Below, one piece after another: positions 34,102-47,156 of a stretch of 64,000 nt of DNA. The DNA is from Silene latifolia (Eukaryota > Streptophyta > Magnoliopsida > Caryophyllales > Caryophyllaceae): the NCBI RefSeq assembly GCF_048544455.1, contig NC_133532.1, positions 14,882,948 through 14,946,947 of the forward strand. Reading direction: 5' to 3'. The stretch's first letter is position 1. Every line of letters starts with the position of its first letter. Position numbers and translations under genes: made by a program. The notes below the pieces were generated by a model. That model made no database searches and was not told the DNA's origin. It saw only the letters and a list, made by a program, of their open reading frames with translations.

Positions 34102-37100
34102 CTAGTTTTTGAACCCGTGCAATGCACAGGTGGTAACGAAAAGTATTATTAAAAGTAAAAACTTAAGTATTTAGTGATTTAGTAAATAACTAAATTTTAG
34201 AAAACTTTATTTGTCTACCCGTACACTTTTAATAAATTTATATTGCTTAATTTTATTCGAAGTACTCTACTTTTTTTATCTCAACGTTTTAACTTATAAG
34301 AGGTGACACCTGAAAAGTGGATATAAAATTATTGTAAGATTTCATAACTTGTTTATTACGCAATATACATTTAATTTTACCCAATTTTGTAAACATTTTA
34401 CCATATTAAACATTTGTTTATTCTTCTCTCAATTCTCTACCATCTCTCTCATTCGTCTCTCACCCACCATCGTCTGGCCTGGAAGTAGCGTTCGCCATCC
34501 ATGACCGACTATCTCAAGACCCACCCGCAGATCCTCCACTGCAATGGTGACCACACCCAATACCTCGGTCCAGACCTTCATCTCAACCCTTATCTCAACA
34601 GCCCCCACAGCTAACCACCACCTTGCAATCCATATCCTACGTCCTCCAACTACTCTATCAACCTCCTCTTGCATCCACCATCCCTTACCTCTTGTACCTT
34701 CAGCATAACCACCATCCCAGCCCCACTCATGCACGACCCCTAACCCTTCTCGTAACCATATGCGACTCTCCACCACATCATTACCCACCCATCGCGACGC
34801 TCCCCTATCATGACCTCCCACCATCGACATCGCCCATTCATTCGTCTTTCAAGTCGCCAAATACTAATTTTTTTTCCTTTTGTTTATTAACTCATGTTAA
34901 TTAACACTTATCTCTCAATAATGTAAATGATTTTGTCATGCAATACAGTTAATTTGAGATAATTTAAAATGAGAGATTGAACAATAAAATTAAAGTGGAT
35001 AAAATATTTTTTTTTGCTAACATCTTATTTACTAATTACCTTTTAGAGTCATAATATGAATTAATTATTAGATAAGTTTTAAAAGTCACTCCATCTTATA
35101 TAAATTGAAAATAATACTAAGTCGAGCCTATAAAGACCAAAACAAACAGAAATTATGAACTACTTTTATAAAGTATTTAAAATTATCTAACCTTATAGCT
35201 TTGTTATATAATGACCGTAACTCAACTCAAACTCGTAAAATATTAAGGAAAAATAGACTGAATAATGAACTGGTGAGTCAAACCCAGCAAAACCTGATCT
35301 AAATTCTAGAAATTATCAGAATTACCCAACCAAATAATGACGCAAACCAGAAATGAATCTTATAATGACTTGATCCAACAATGAACTGACCCAACCAAAA
35401 CCCAACCCAAGCAGACATATCTATCTAAATGACCCTGGGCCGGCCGATCCGTGTTAAGAATTGACCTAACTAACCCAACGCGGACATATATCTTTCGAGA
35501 TATGAACGGAATGTCAACATCTAACCACACCTGACTCAAGCGACCCGATTCCACGTCTAGCATGGTAGGCTGTTACGGTGTAGTTGCGTACTTGCTTATG
35601 TTAATAGCACACTATAAGGGTAATAGTAATGGTTGAAGTTACATGCTAAACTTCTTTTATTATATAGAACAATGGGCTGGAGTTCCTTATAAGATATGGA
35701 ACTTCTTGTTTCTTCCCATTGATATTGCCCTTAATGTCATTAATTGCAAAGCTAACAAATTTTGTCAATTATTTAACTCATATCTTCCGAATAACTTCCT
35801 TCTCATCTCCGATCATTTCTTTCAATTATGCCTCAAAGGAATGCAATTAAGAATCCGAACTGATACTAATTTAGCCGACAATGAAATACGTTAAAACTGA
35901 ATACTTTAATTTCTCATAATACATTCTAGTGAATCTTTAGTTTTATTGATTGTTAATGTATGTCTTAAGGATATACGTAGAAAAACCGTTACAAATATTA
36001 TATGAAGAATCATAAAAATGAAGATATCTTATGAAAGTTGGATGCACCAAAATGCTTAACCTTCCATATTTTCAATACAAAAGCAACATCGACATCACTA
36101 ATTCTCATATGAGATGGTCTTTCAGTAATGTTTATGACATATCTAGCACTAATTTAGTGTAAGATGTTCTTTGAGGAAATTACTCCATCGACATTTATGT
36201 GAGTGAATAATAAAACTTGGCATTTATCAAAGGAAATTATAAAATGATCAATCCTAGCTCAAAGTCTTCTAACAAATAATCAAAACAGTATACTCTATAT
36301 CACACAAATTAAGAAAGTACTAAGTGAGTATTCACACTCTCTCGAACTTTTGTCTCGGCTAGTCAATTGATGTCCATAAGTCTCCCACTCAACTATTAGA
36401 ATCCATCTAAGTCACTTTATGAGAAAATCATTTAAGCTATTGACATATAAGTAAAAAGCGATAAAAATGAATAACAATCAATTCGACTGAAAAAAACAGT
36501 AAATTTGTGAATACAGATATAATGTTTATAGATACATTTTGACTTAAATATGTTTAAACACCTTGAAAAAAAGTACTTCCTTCATTCCATTTGTTTCTTT
36601 AAATAAAGTAGTAGTGTGAGATAATCTCATATAGTAAGACAACCCGTTTAATAAAAAAGCAGTCATCTATTGATGGTAACAATTTATAAGATCGCCTAAT
36701 AAGTCATTATCTCACAAATAGTGATGTTACTTATAAGACGATTTTACATTATGAGACGGTCCCATTACAAAAATGACACTCATTATTAGTGGTGATAGAT
36801 TGATTTTATACACAAAAGGACCGTTTTATTCTATAATTTGTGATTTTAAAATCAAAACTAATACGATGTGAAGTTTAATTGTTATACAAAAAATTGAATT
36901 GTTTTCAAATAAATTTAAGGTTAAAATTAGGTGCAATATTGAAAAACATAACAAAATGAGAATTTCTTGAGCCCAATTTCTTCTAATGCAAATAAATTTT
37001 AATATTAGTTCACTAAATAAAGAGGAAAATAAAATCAAACTTATAGGATTTAGCCAAATTATGTGACAATATTTGCACATGATCTTAATAAAGATTCCTT

Positions 37101-37699
37101 TTGATTGGTTATACGAATACGTTTTGTTTAGCTCTGTCGTAAATTTTAGTAAAGTAATATGTGTCATATTCCGATAATCAATTTAAAATGGGAGATTTTC
37201 AATAAATAGCTTATTTTGTTTAAGGAAATCTTCTCAAATTTTTTGAATACGGAAATATGCTCATTTGACGGGATTTAAAAACATTGCCTTTCCATAAAAT
37301 AATGATTAATTAAACATGAATTAAATAGAAAATAAATTAGTGAAATGTTAAATATGGAATAATTATATTGTTTTTAAAAAATTGCGCCCAAATTCTTTCC
37401 TTCTGAACATTTTATATATATTTTAAAAAAATTATATTGGTTTTAAAAAATTCTCTCCTAAAATTGTTTTATTTAAAGTTGCTAATTTTAAGTTGATTTG
37501 TTAAAATATTATACCGAACATCTCTCCTAAAATTGCGCCCAAATCAACTTAAAATTACAACTTTATTTTTTTTATTTTTTTATGTTTACGGGATTGCAAT
37601 TTTTCTTTTAATTAGAGAATATGACACGTGGCGTTTGAATGTGTTATGACATGTGGCGTAAGATGGGGTAGCCGGTTGTTGCTTTAATATAATATATGA
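34102..37699 (-). mobile_element. Candidate Helitron (about 3.6 kb)
   Basis: Minus 3' end: hairpin CCTGTGCATTGCACGGG, TTCAAAAA, CTAG (34105-34102) then T. A candidate minus 5' end A|TCATATATTATATTAAAGC lies at 37699 with two CGCCACRTGTCA motifs just inside, as in other Helitron 5' ends here. The interior has a pyrimidine- and CCACC-rich stretch (34430-34860) unlike the AT-rich surroundings, a possible captured gene leader. Pairing of the two ends is inferred. Confidence 0.45.
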
Positions 37700-38060
37700 T
37701 AATTTTACTCAATTTATGATTAAATATACCGGGAGCCATGTTCGTTGTCCTTTCTCTAATTTGGAATGGCCTAACTAAAGTATGCCTCTAATTTACACGT
37801 TCTATGATAGATTTTTGCAATCTTAATTTGATAAGTTCTTGTGTATACTGTTTTGCTCGTGATAAGTATATTGCTTTGCTTGTGATAATCAAATGAAGAA
37901 ATTTGCTCTACGCGACTGAGTATTTATGGGATCTCTTTGTGATTGGTATAGGAAATCTCTCTCTCTTTATGAAATAATTATCATTGTAAATCAGTAAATC
38001 ACGGCGGATTATGTGAAATTACATCTAGTAATAAATCTACTTATGTCTATAATATGATTA

Positions 38061-38379
38061 CTAGTATATATCCCGCGCAAATGTGCGGTTTTTTAGATAG
38101 GAATATTAAATAAAATAATAATTGTACAACTGATATTAAACTCAATTTGGAATTTAATTGTAAAACTTATTATTATTAATGTTTTGAATTAATTGGTGGA
38201 AAAAGGGAAACTTTAATATAATCTAGTTGTAAAAATTATATAATGAAAGTTAGATTTAGATATGATATAATAAAAGTTCTCAATTACTGGATATGATATA
38301 ATAAAAGTTCAATTATACCCAAATTCATTTAGGCGGGAAAATTTGAGAGATCTCTTATTCTTTTACTATAAGAGGGTGA
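38061..38379 (-). mobile_element. Nonautonomous Helitron family A, copy 2 (319 bp)
   Basis: Minus start A|TCACCCTCTTATAGTAAAAG at 38379; minus end hairpin CCGCACATTTGCGCGGG, ATATATA, CTAG at 38064-38061, then T. Whole-length homolog of 22595-22907. Confidence 0.88.
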
Positions 38380-39067
38380 TAGACCGTTCCATCTTAAGGA
38401 TAAGAAAGAATTTTTTGGCTTTTTGTTCTTATAAAAAGAGGTAAAGTTGACTTTGAATATAAATAAATAAGATATAATTAAAAAAATAAATGTGTTACTT
38501 CTCCGTTGATTGGGGACCAAAAAGGCAAAATTATAATGGGTAAGTTTAAATTTGTGTGATACATACATATATCTTTGCTACAATCAGGAGGTTTATATAG
38601 GGGGCGTTTAGTTGGAGGTTTATAAGAAAGGGAAAGAGAAATAAAGTTATTGATTTCTTTTGTTGGTGTTTGTTTGACACAAACAAAGAGAATGCAATTC
38701 CCTTCCTTACCCCTCAACCCATCTAATTCCTTACCCCCCATCCCCCTAAGGTATGAGATTTCATTACCCTTATTACCCTTCAACCACCTTATTTACCTAC
38801 CACCTCACTTGCGGCTCCCACCACACCGGTCATCATCAAGACGTCATCGCCGCCGCCGCCACCACCATCATCACCGCCACCACCAAAACCACCACCACAG
38901 CCACCCCACATAGACCACCACCACAACACCACCGCCACAACCACCATGACACCACCATCACCACCAATCCACCACCATGGGAAATCTGACAAAATTAAGG
39001 GGTACCATGAGAAATTTCCGTAATTTTTACTAAGCACCCCCATTCCATAAATCCTAGATTTGCCACT
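38380..39067. other. Noncoding with imperfect (CCA/CCG)n
   Basis: An imperfect CCA/CCG trinucleotide tract fills 38815-38985; His/Thr- and Gly-rich open frames there are by-products. A GGGGGCGTTTAGTTGG phrase at about 38600 resembles a MITE border but no partner was seen. Confidence 0.5.
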
Positions 39068-41505
39068 GATGATAAGCCTAATATTACGGCCTTAATTGAG
39101 CCTAATAATGTGGCAATGGTGAGCCAAGTAAAGAGGCATTAATTGAGCTTAATGATGTGGCATTATTGAGCCAAATTCGTTAATTGAAAGAAATGACAAT
39201 ATCTCAAAACAGAAATATCTCATGAAAAGTCATGTGAGACTAATATATGCTCGAAATTTGATATGAAAAAGGAAAAATTATTTATTGGTTGAAATATTGA
39301 CATTCACACTATGACCTGAAGTTCATGGTGTTTGCAAATAATGAAAATATGACCCGAAGTTCATAGTATTTACATATACCAAATTATGACCTGAAGTTCA
39401 TAATGTTTACAGATATTAAAATTGTGGCCTGGAGTTCACAGTGTTTGTAATTCACATTTTGCATATGGTGATTACATTTTGTGTATTAAAACAAGAATAA
39501 ACTCGGGGTTTATTCGTGGATGTCAAAAGCTCATAAAACTATAGCATATGAGATTTATTAATGATGCAATATACTTTTCATTTCACTCATATAATGTAGT
39601 CTTGAAGACACGGTATGGTGAAAAAAATATGATTTGAACATTTTATGAGTGATATCTCGTCTCCATGTGAAATTATGATTTTATTGGAGGGAATTATGCC
39701 ATCGGTAGTGGTCAAATACGAGGACGTGATGTGTTTATTTTAAAACATTAATATTCCGTATGGAACATGACATTTACTTTAGTCCTGAAATAAAAGTGAT
39801 CATGTGACCAATATGTGATATATGGAGAATGGTTGAACAATACGATTAATTTGAGAGTTGTTGAATATTTTATCAACCTTGAAGGGAATAATTGATTTGT
39901 AAGTTAAATTGTGGTCAATTTACAGGTATCATCATGCTATTTAACACATTAAAAAGATGTGATAAGCATGAGTATGTCATCATTATATTTGTTGACGATT
40001 ATAATTATTGGTCGTATGAAAATATTCAAAGAGGAATATATTCCATTGGAATATAGATGAGTTTTGCCTACATATATGAGACACCTATTGTGTCATATGT
40101 CACATCATTTATCCGGTTGAATAAAGTATTGCTAATTACAAGTTTTGCATGAGAAATATAGTCAACTAAAACGTGGCGTGTGATAAGTAATTGAGGCACA
40201 TTTTATTCTTATGAAAGATTGCCATGGATTGTGAGCAAACTAAGAAAGTTGACATGAAATGGTTAAAAATGTGACAACTAAGGCCATCCGGATTCTTATT
40301 ATACGCGTTTTAAGAAACCTGAAGTTTATCTTAAGGAAAATATAAGTGCTGAATCTCTCTCGTGTAAATTTATTAAAGGCAAGACATTACACGGAGATTG
40401 CGTATATTTGATATTGGAGATCTAATAACTACTCGAAGTGTAATAAAGAACTTAAATGTTCATGTATGGATTGACACTATATTAAGTGGCTTGTAGCCAC
40501 ATATTAATTATTCGAGTTGTTATTGTGTGGAAATCACAGTTTGATTATAATATGAAATCATTAGTCTCCGAAAAGGGCATTGTGATTCAACACATTTAAA
40601 ATCCATCTGCATTATATGTTACTCCCCAAAAGATTTTGTTATTATACAAAAATGCCCATATAAATTCTTATTGCTGATATGAGAAATTAAGGTCTAAGGT
40701 GATTATGGTTTTTACCACCTTAGGGGGAGAATGATAAGGAAAAGTTGATAAAAACAAACAAGTATATTATCCCCAACTAAACTAGAAGTTCAATGGTTTG
40801 TTTTCAATATGAAATACATCAAGTAGAGGTTCATGTAATTAGAAATGATGGTATTCATTTGATTATGAAGATGTATTATAATACGAGTTTGACCACCTTA
40901 TCAAAATGTGATATTACATAAAAATCTATGATTTAATTATAGCCAGATTAACCCTATATGTGGTATAGCGAACTATACATTAGTCATAGAAAATATATGT
41001 AATGAAAAATTAGATTCTTGTCAATTAAACAATATCCACACGTGAAATATAGTGTGAAAGTCGTATCGGTTCACATATTTCAAGTAATAAGAAAATGGCA
41101 AGCATGGGCAGTTGGTACTCGTATGGAGTAAATAAATTTCGATTTCCAGGAAGTGTCATATATATTTGAATGATAATAGATGGCTTATATATGAAAATGG
41201 AATGTTGCCATATATATTCAGGTATCAGTGATCAGTACCGGCAATACTACGAGATGTTGAAATTATATCGATATAGTTAATGAACCGATATGCATTTGCA
41301 CGCGGAATTTAATGGACTAGAAAATGGGGATCTTATATTTAAGTTTATTTTGATTGTCGACATATAATCTATGATTATAAATGAGCTCATGGACTTGATG
41401 TCCAGTTATTGACCTGAAGTCAATTTAAGTTATGAATATTGGAAAAAAAAATTGTACAGATTGCATTTTGCATTATCGAGTCATCATCATGTGCATTTAG
41501 AGATT
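39068..41505 (+). repeat. Left arm of a giant inverted repeat (copia relic)
   Basis: Pairs with 42805-45413 in opposite orientation. Checked points: the outer end (GATAAGCCT...TTACGGCCTTAATTGA), 40190-40740 (ATTGCCATGGA, TTAGGGGGAG) and the inner end (ATTGTCGACATATAATC, TTGTACAGATTGCATTTTGC). Identity is about 75-88% by eye. It includes 4-5 units of a ~38-bp TGACCTGAAGTTCATA repeat (39310-39450). A VIII.FVDDYN-like remnant near 39980 hints at copia RT. No open frame survives. Confidence 0.82.
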
Positions 41506-42698
41506 AAGCTCATGATTTACATCTTAGTTTTAGTATAATATATATTATTGCATTGTTTTAGAATGCTGTTTAGAATTAGTTACATATCGCATGCACATGA
41601 TTAATTACATTGTTATATTTTGATAAATGTTTAAAAAAGAGAAATGTTATCTTATGAGATAATCCAACGAGGATAACTCCTTATAGGAGCCTCTTATAAA
41701 CGATCATCAATGATGATGTTTAATTAATTGAGTTTTGGGAACTCAGAATTATATATGAACCTCTACGACACGATTGGAAGGTTATCATGATTATTTCCAA
41801 ATTGGAATATTCAAACTCTTGTAGAGTTTACTTGAAGGAAATTATAATTGTCTCAACCTCAAGTTTGAGCATATGAGAATTCAGATTTAAATGAACTTCT
41901 TGCTAAATATGTGAAATTAGCTTATGGTCTAGAAGTACCATAACAATTGAAAATAATGTAGTTAAAGTCTACAATGAGAATGACAATCCATACATATGTG
42001 GTTTAGCTAAAGAAAATCTCTCAAAGGTATTGGATGATTTATTTATCGGATTGATTCTCTTTAAGACAAGTAATCAAGGAATAATGACTACACTCTTTTT
42101 CCCTTCGACTAGGTTTTTTGTCCCATTGAGTTTTTCCTGGCAATGTTTTTAACGACGTAGCACTATAAGCGCATTATTACGCTATAGTTTGGTCATGTCA
42201 TCATGATTGTTGAGATGACAATTGTTTTAGACATATAATGTTATGCCGTTTATTGAGGAGAAACTATATAACTATTGCGGAAATATTATTTTAAAATGAA
42301 GATCCAAGAGTTCTTAAGAGATGATTATATCCAGATTGTGAGTTCTCAAAGAAATATGATATTGAAGTTGTCATGGATTTCTATTGACCGAAGATTCAAG
42401 TTTATTAACTACAATGGGTATTACTTCAACGATCGAGATGTTATGTCAAATCATGGACCATTTCAAGATTTATCAAGTTACGTAATCATCAGGGGGAGTA
42501 GCACGCGCTGTACTCTTTTTCCTTAGTCATGGTTTTGTCTCACTGGGTTTTCCATGTAAATGTTTTAACGAGGCAGCATGTTATGCGTGTTTGAAGATTA
42601 GTGTACTCTTTTCCTTCACTAGTGTTTTTCCCACAGGGTTTTTCTAGGAAGGTTTTTAACGAGACATCTTCTTCAGTGATGGACATTCAAGGGGGGAG
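41506..42698 (+). other. Loop of the inverted repeat: copia 3' region
   Basis: Repeated blocks of the type ACTCTTTTTCCTT...GGTTTT.TC.CA.TGGGTTTT.C..G....TTTTAACGA (42085, 42508, 42603) are characteristic of the pre-polypurine region of Ty1/copia elements, ending in a purine tract AAGGGGGGAG at about 42690. Confidence 0.6.
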
Positions 42699-42803
42699 TG
42701 TTATGAAATATTATAATATAATATTATATGGATGTTCATATCTTAGAGTATTCTACAATGTTTTATCTTATGGAAAATCTACCCTTATTATATGTGTATA
42801 TCA
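42699..42803 (+). mobile_element. Truncated copia LTR (plus)
   Basis: Starts TGTTATGAAATATT right after the polypurine tract and matches the first half of the minus LTR at 48871-49071. It stops where the right inverted-repeat arm begins. Confidence 0.65.
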
Positions 42804-42804
42804 G

Positions 42805-45413
42805 TATATGCACATGATGATGACTCAAATGCAAACTGTACAATTTTCTTTTCCAATTTTTATAATTTGGATTGACTTCAGGTCAATAACTGGACTTCTA
42901 GTCCATGAGTTCATTTATAATCATTGATTATATGTCGACAATCAAAATGGACTTAAATTTACGATCCCCATTTATAAAGTCCATAAAATATCGCGCGAAA
43001 ATGTACGTAGGTTACATAAATATATCAATATAATTTCATCATCTCTTGATGATATCAGTACTGTTTAATGATATTTGAATCTGAATATATATGTGGTACC
43101 ATTATATTCATTTAAGCCATCTATTATCCTTCAGATATCATGTCACTTCAGGGACACTTCAAATATAGAAATTATATGTCATAGCAACTGCTTGAACTTG
43201 CTATTTCACATTTATTCATTGGAACCGTCAATTCATCTTGACTTTCTTTATACTACACTTCATGTGTACTTGTATTATTCTGATAAAACATTTTGTTATA
43301 TCAAATTCAAAAACCTCTATTCAATGAATTTAATGTATAACATTCTCTGAACTTCTAGTTCAGTAAGGGATTTTATTTGTTTTTACCATCTTTTAACTCA
43401 AATTTCTCCCCCTAAGGTGGTAAAAACTATAACCAATTTATAGTAAAAAATCTATCATAACCACACCTTAGACATCAATTTCTCATATCATTGATGAAAA
43501 TTTATATGGGCATTTTTGTACAATAACAAACTATTTCTGGGAGAAATGTATAATGCTGTTGGATTTTTAATGTGCTGATTCACAATGCCCAATTCAAGAG
43601 ATCAACGATTTCATATAAAAATCAGAATATGATTTTTAATCACGGGAACTACTCAGAAAAATCATTATGTGACTACAAGCCACTCAATATAATATCAATC
43701 CATAAACGAACATTTAAGTTCTTTATTCAATATCGAGTAGTTTAGATCTCCAACATCATATATACTCAATCTCAGTGTAGTGTCTTGCCTTTAATAAAAT
43801 TTCTACACGAGAGAATTTCAGCACTAATCTTTTATTGAAGATAAACTCAAGGTTTATCAAAACGAGTGTAATAGGAACCCGGATGGCCTTAACTGTCAAA
43901 TATTAACCATTTCATGTCAACTTTCTTAGTTTGCCCACAGTCCATGGCAATCTTTTATAAGTATAAAATGTGTCTCAATCACTTATCATATACCACATTT
44001 TAGTTGACTATATTTCTCATGCTAAACTTCTGGTTAGCAATATATGTATCATTAAACCTCAAATTAAAATTTTATTTCCGACTAGATAAATGACGTGACA
44101 TATGACTTAGGACACAATAAGTGTCTCGTATATGTAAGCAAGACTTGTCAATATTCCAATAGAGAATATACTACTCTTTGAGTATTTTCATATGATCAAC
44201 AATTATAATCGTCAACATATATAATGATGACATACGCATGCTTATCACAACGCACGTTTCAATGTGCTATATATATAGCATGAAAATACATGTAAATTGA
44301 TCACAATTCAACTTACGAATCAATTATTCCCTTCAAGGATCTGAGATGATTCAACAACTTTCAAATTAGTTGTATTTTTCGACCATTTACTTCACAATAT
44401 ATTATAGGTTGATCGCATTATCACTCTTATTTCAAATGTGAAGTAATTTCCACTTACGGTGGGAATACCTAGGTATTTTAAAATAATCACATAAACTATG
44501 AAAATATCCACATCCTCATACTTAACCACTGCTAGTGGTATACTTTCATGCTTTTATTAGATCAGTAAAGTAATGCCATATTATTCTCAGGGAATAATGT
44601 AATAAAGTTTATTATGTAATGCGTCTATAGGACTACATTACTTGTATGAAAGATAAAATAATTTCATCCTCAAAACATGATATCTCATTCGCACCAGGGA
44701 ATGATTTGAATCGGTTTAATATGATTATGAATTTGCAAAAGTGTCGTATAATTTGCAGACATCCATGTATAAACACCGAGTTCATTCTTAATATTGATAC
44801 TCAAAATAATAATCACTATAAGAAATGTGAGAATTAACCAAGTGGTGTTAGTCCAGTGGTAGCCGGGTTAAACTTTGAAACTTGCAGAAATGCAGGAGTT
44901 GAGAGGTCTGGGTTCGACTACCGGTGGGCGATGATCACTTGGCCACTGCAGCCTCCGAAGGGGGTGGCTTACATGGTCCATGTGGTGGTGCAGAATGCAT
45001 GGTCCGGGATTCAACCCCCTCATCAAAAAAAAAAAAAAAAAAAAAAAAAAGAAATGTGAGAATTTATAAACAGTGTAAACTTCAAGTCAAAGTTTTAATA
45101 TCCGCAAACATTATGAACTCCAGGTCATAATTCAGTATATGTAAACACTATGAACTTTGGTCAAAGTATGAATATCAAAATTTCAGCTCGTATATCATTT
45201 TTTTTCTCATATCAAACTCTTGCATCTATAAGGCTCATATTCTCACATGACTGTTCATGAGATATTCACTTTTATGAGTTATTTTCATTTCTTTCAATGA
45301 ACAAACTTGGCTAAAAAAGGCCACATGATTAAACTCAATTAAGGCTTCTTTACTTGGCTCATCAAATGCCAAATTATTAGGCTCAATTAAGGCCGTAACA
45401 ATAGGCTTATCAT
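42805..45413 (-). repeat. Right arm of the giant inverted repeat (copia relic)
   Basis: Reverse-complement partner of 39068-41505, with a 215-bp SINE inserted at 44836. Scattered open frames of 60-108 codons are not genes. Together with the left arm it would let a transcript form a hairpin with ~2.4 kb arms and a ~1.3-kb loop. Confidence 0.82.
44836..45050 (+). mobile_element. tRNA-derived SINE (215 bp)
   Basis: Perfect 15-bp target duplication AGAAATGTGAGAATT (44821-44835, 45050-45064). Box A-like TTAGTCCAGTGGTAGCC (about 44848) and box B GGTTCGACTACC (about 44911) mark an internal Pol III promoter. Ends in an A26 tail. Confidence 0.92.
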
Positions 45414-46793
45414 AACGTCATATTCTCGATCTCTGTTACAGACATAGTCTTTATGAGATGCCACATTCACTTTAAGGAATGGATCAAATTTCATATCTCA
45501 TTATATTGTTCAACTTTAGGTAAACATGAATCAGTTCGCAAATAAATTTTCCTTTCATAGAGACCGCTTTAAACTCAACAACGGTTCATATACAAATCGA
45601 CGTGGACTTCTGGCAACTAGCATTTACACGTGGACTTTTGGCCACTTACATTTATACAATATGAATATATTAAACCGATGAGACAATGTTAAATTATTAC
45701 ACACCTTTGAATCTTTGAACGTCAAGCCAAAGTCATAATATGGACATATCAATATCTTTGTAAAATAAATCTTTTGAAACTTCAGGTCCAAAATTAATAT
45801 GTCATTTCTTAAAACTGGTAATATTATATATACATCATGAAAATCTTTATACGTAAATGAAATTGTTAAATAAATACTAATACTTACAAATTAAAATCGC
45901 GAAGTTGCATACCTGCAAAATCACTAGCAAATATATATGTGCACACTACACACTATACAAGACTAACGGAGTTCTTATCGTACTACGCAAGTTGAAAATC
46001 TAAAGACAAAATGCCTGATAATCGGTTCTTACGCATGGTACATGAAACAAGATCAATACTAAGTATTTCAATTGATATAAAAATGACTCAACTCCCAAAC
46101 CCAATTGATTAGGAGACAAGCAATAATACAATCAAGATTCCAATTAATTATATGCCAACATGGAAATGACCGACAATCAAAGTGATATTGCGGTAGGCAC
46201 GAATTAGATTCATACTCAGTATGTGATAACTAGTCTTTAGAGTTATCATTAAATTAATGCATGTAAGAGATATGACGATATATTGATATGCTGATGTATA
46301 GTTCATTATGCTTAATCCAAAATTGCATACAAGTTCTATCGCTCTAGAGATATAATCTTAGCAAGAACCTACTATGACAATAATTAAACAAAGATTTGGC
46401 GGTTCAATAATTGTCAAGGACTTAAGATACAAACAACTAAATTCATGCAATGATACAAAACGGCTTGCGAATTTTGCGAATTTGGTTTGTGACAACTTTA
46501 TTATTCTTATATTGTTTCAGCAAAAAATAAATAATTCTGCACATGACTATACTATCAATCTTTTAGCCATTCAAGGAACTACGGAGTATATGAGTATAGC
46601 TTTTACACAAACCTCTCGTTACCAGTATTAGGTACGTAGATTGTATGACCTTATAGTCTTAAGGCAAAACAAAATTATCCGTAGGAAACACACTGCTAAA
46701 TCTAAGTTGATATCTGGCAAAACAAAAACAATACATGAATGTATGGTTGAAGGGTGGTATTGCTATTAAACAATTAGGATCAAACTAAGCACT
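45414..46793. other. Copia-derived noncoding DNA
   Basis: Continuation of decayed copia sequence. A ~31-bp repeat ACGTGGACTTYTGGC occurs twice (about 45600, 45631). No gene seen; an 85-aa frame at 46374 is unsupported. Confidence 0.4.
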
Positions 46794-47108
46794 TTGGGTG
46801 AAATTGAGTACGAAGGAAAGTCTAAAAGCGAGGCGGAAAATCCATTACAAGCAAAAACTCAAGGAGTTAAAATGGCCATGGAATGGGCTCGAAAGGAAAG
46901 AATCTTACACTTGGAAATCTTATCGGACCACCTTCAACTGGTGACTCAACTTGCGGATCTAAGAAGCAGGCATCATTCTATAAGAAGCTTATTGGAGGAG
47001 ATTTTAGTTTTATCGTCTTATTTTCATTACTTATGTATTAGCTATATACCTAGAGAACTTAACTGTAAGGCTCACAAGCTTGCTGGACAAGCTAGGCGAA
47101 TGCATTAG
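46794..47108 (+). pseudogene. RNase H domain of a LINE or related retroelement, 5'-truncated
   Basis: 104 codons resembling the plant RVT_3/RNase H-like domain found at the C-terminus of many LINE ORF2 proteins: an AKTQGVKMAMEWARKE helix, LEILSDHLQLV with the acidic residue, and a terminal PRELNCKAHKLAGQARR. A 12-A tail at about 47131 follows the stop by 22 nt, fitting a severely 5'-truncated LINE insertion. It belongs to a different LINE family from those at 1-11 kb, which have no such domain and a (TAA)n tail. Confidence 0.7.
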
Positions 47109-47156
47109 GAATCTTTCTTGCCAGTTGCCAACAAAAAAAAAAAAGATAATTAGATT

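Noticed and set aside
34429-34904. 133-aa minus and 93-aa plus frames
   Set aside because: They overlap each other in a compositionally biased CCACC/pyrimidine stretch; no recognisable protein.
38650-39043. His/Thr/Pro- and Gly-rich frames on both strands
   Set aside because: By-products of a CCA/CCG trinucleotide tract, open in several frames at once.
44856-45130. 67-68-aa frames with Lys tails
   Set aside because: They are translations of the SINE and its poly(A) tail.
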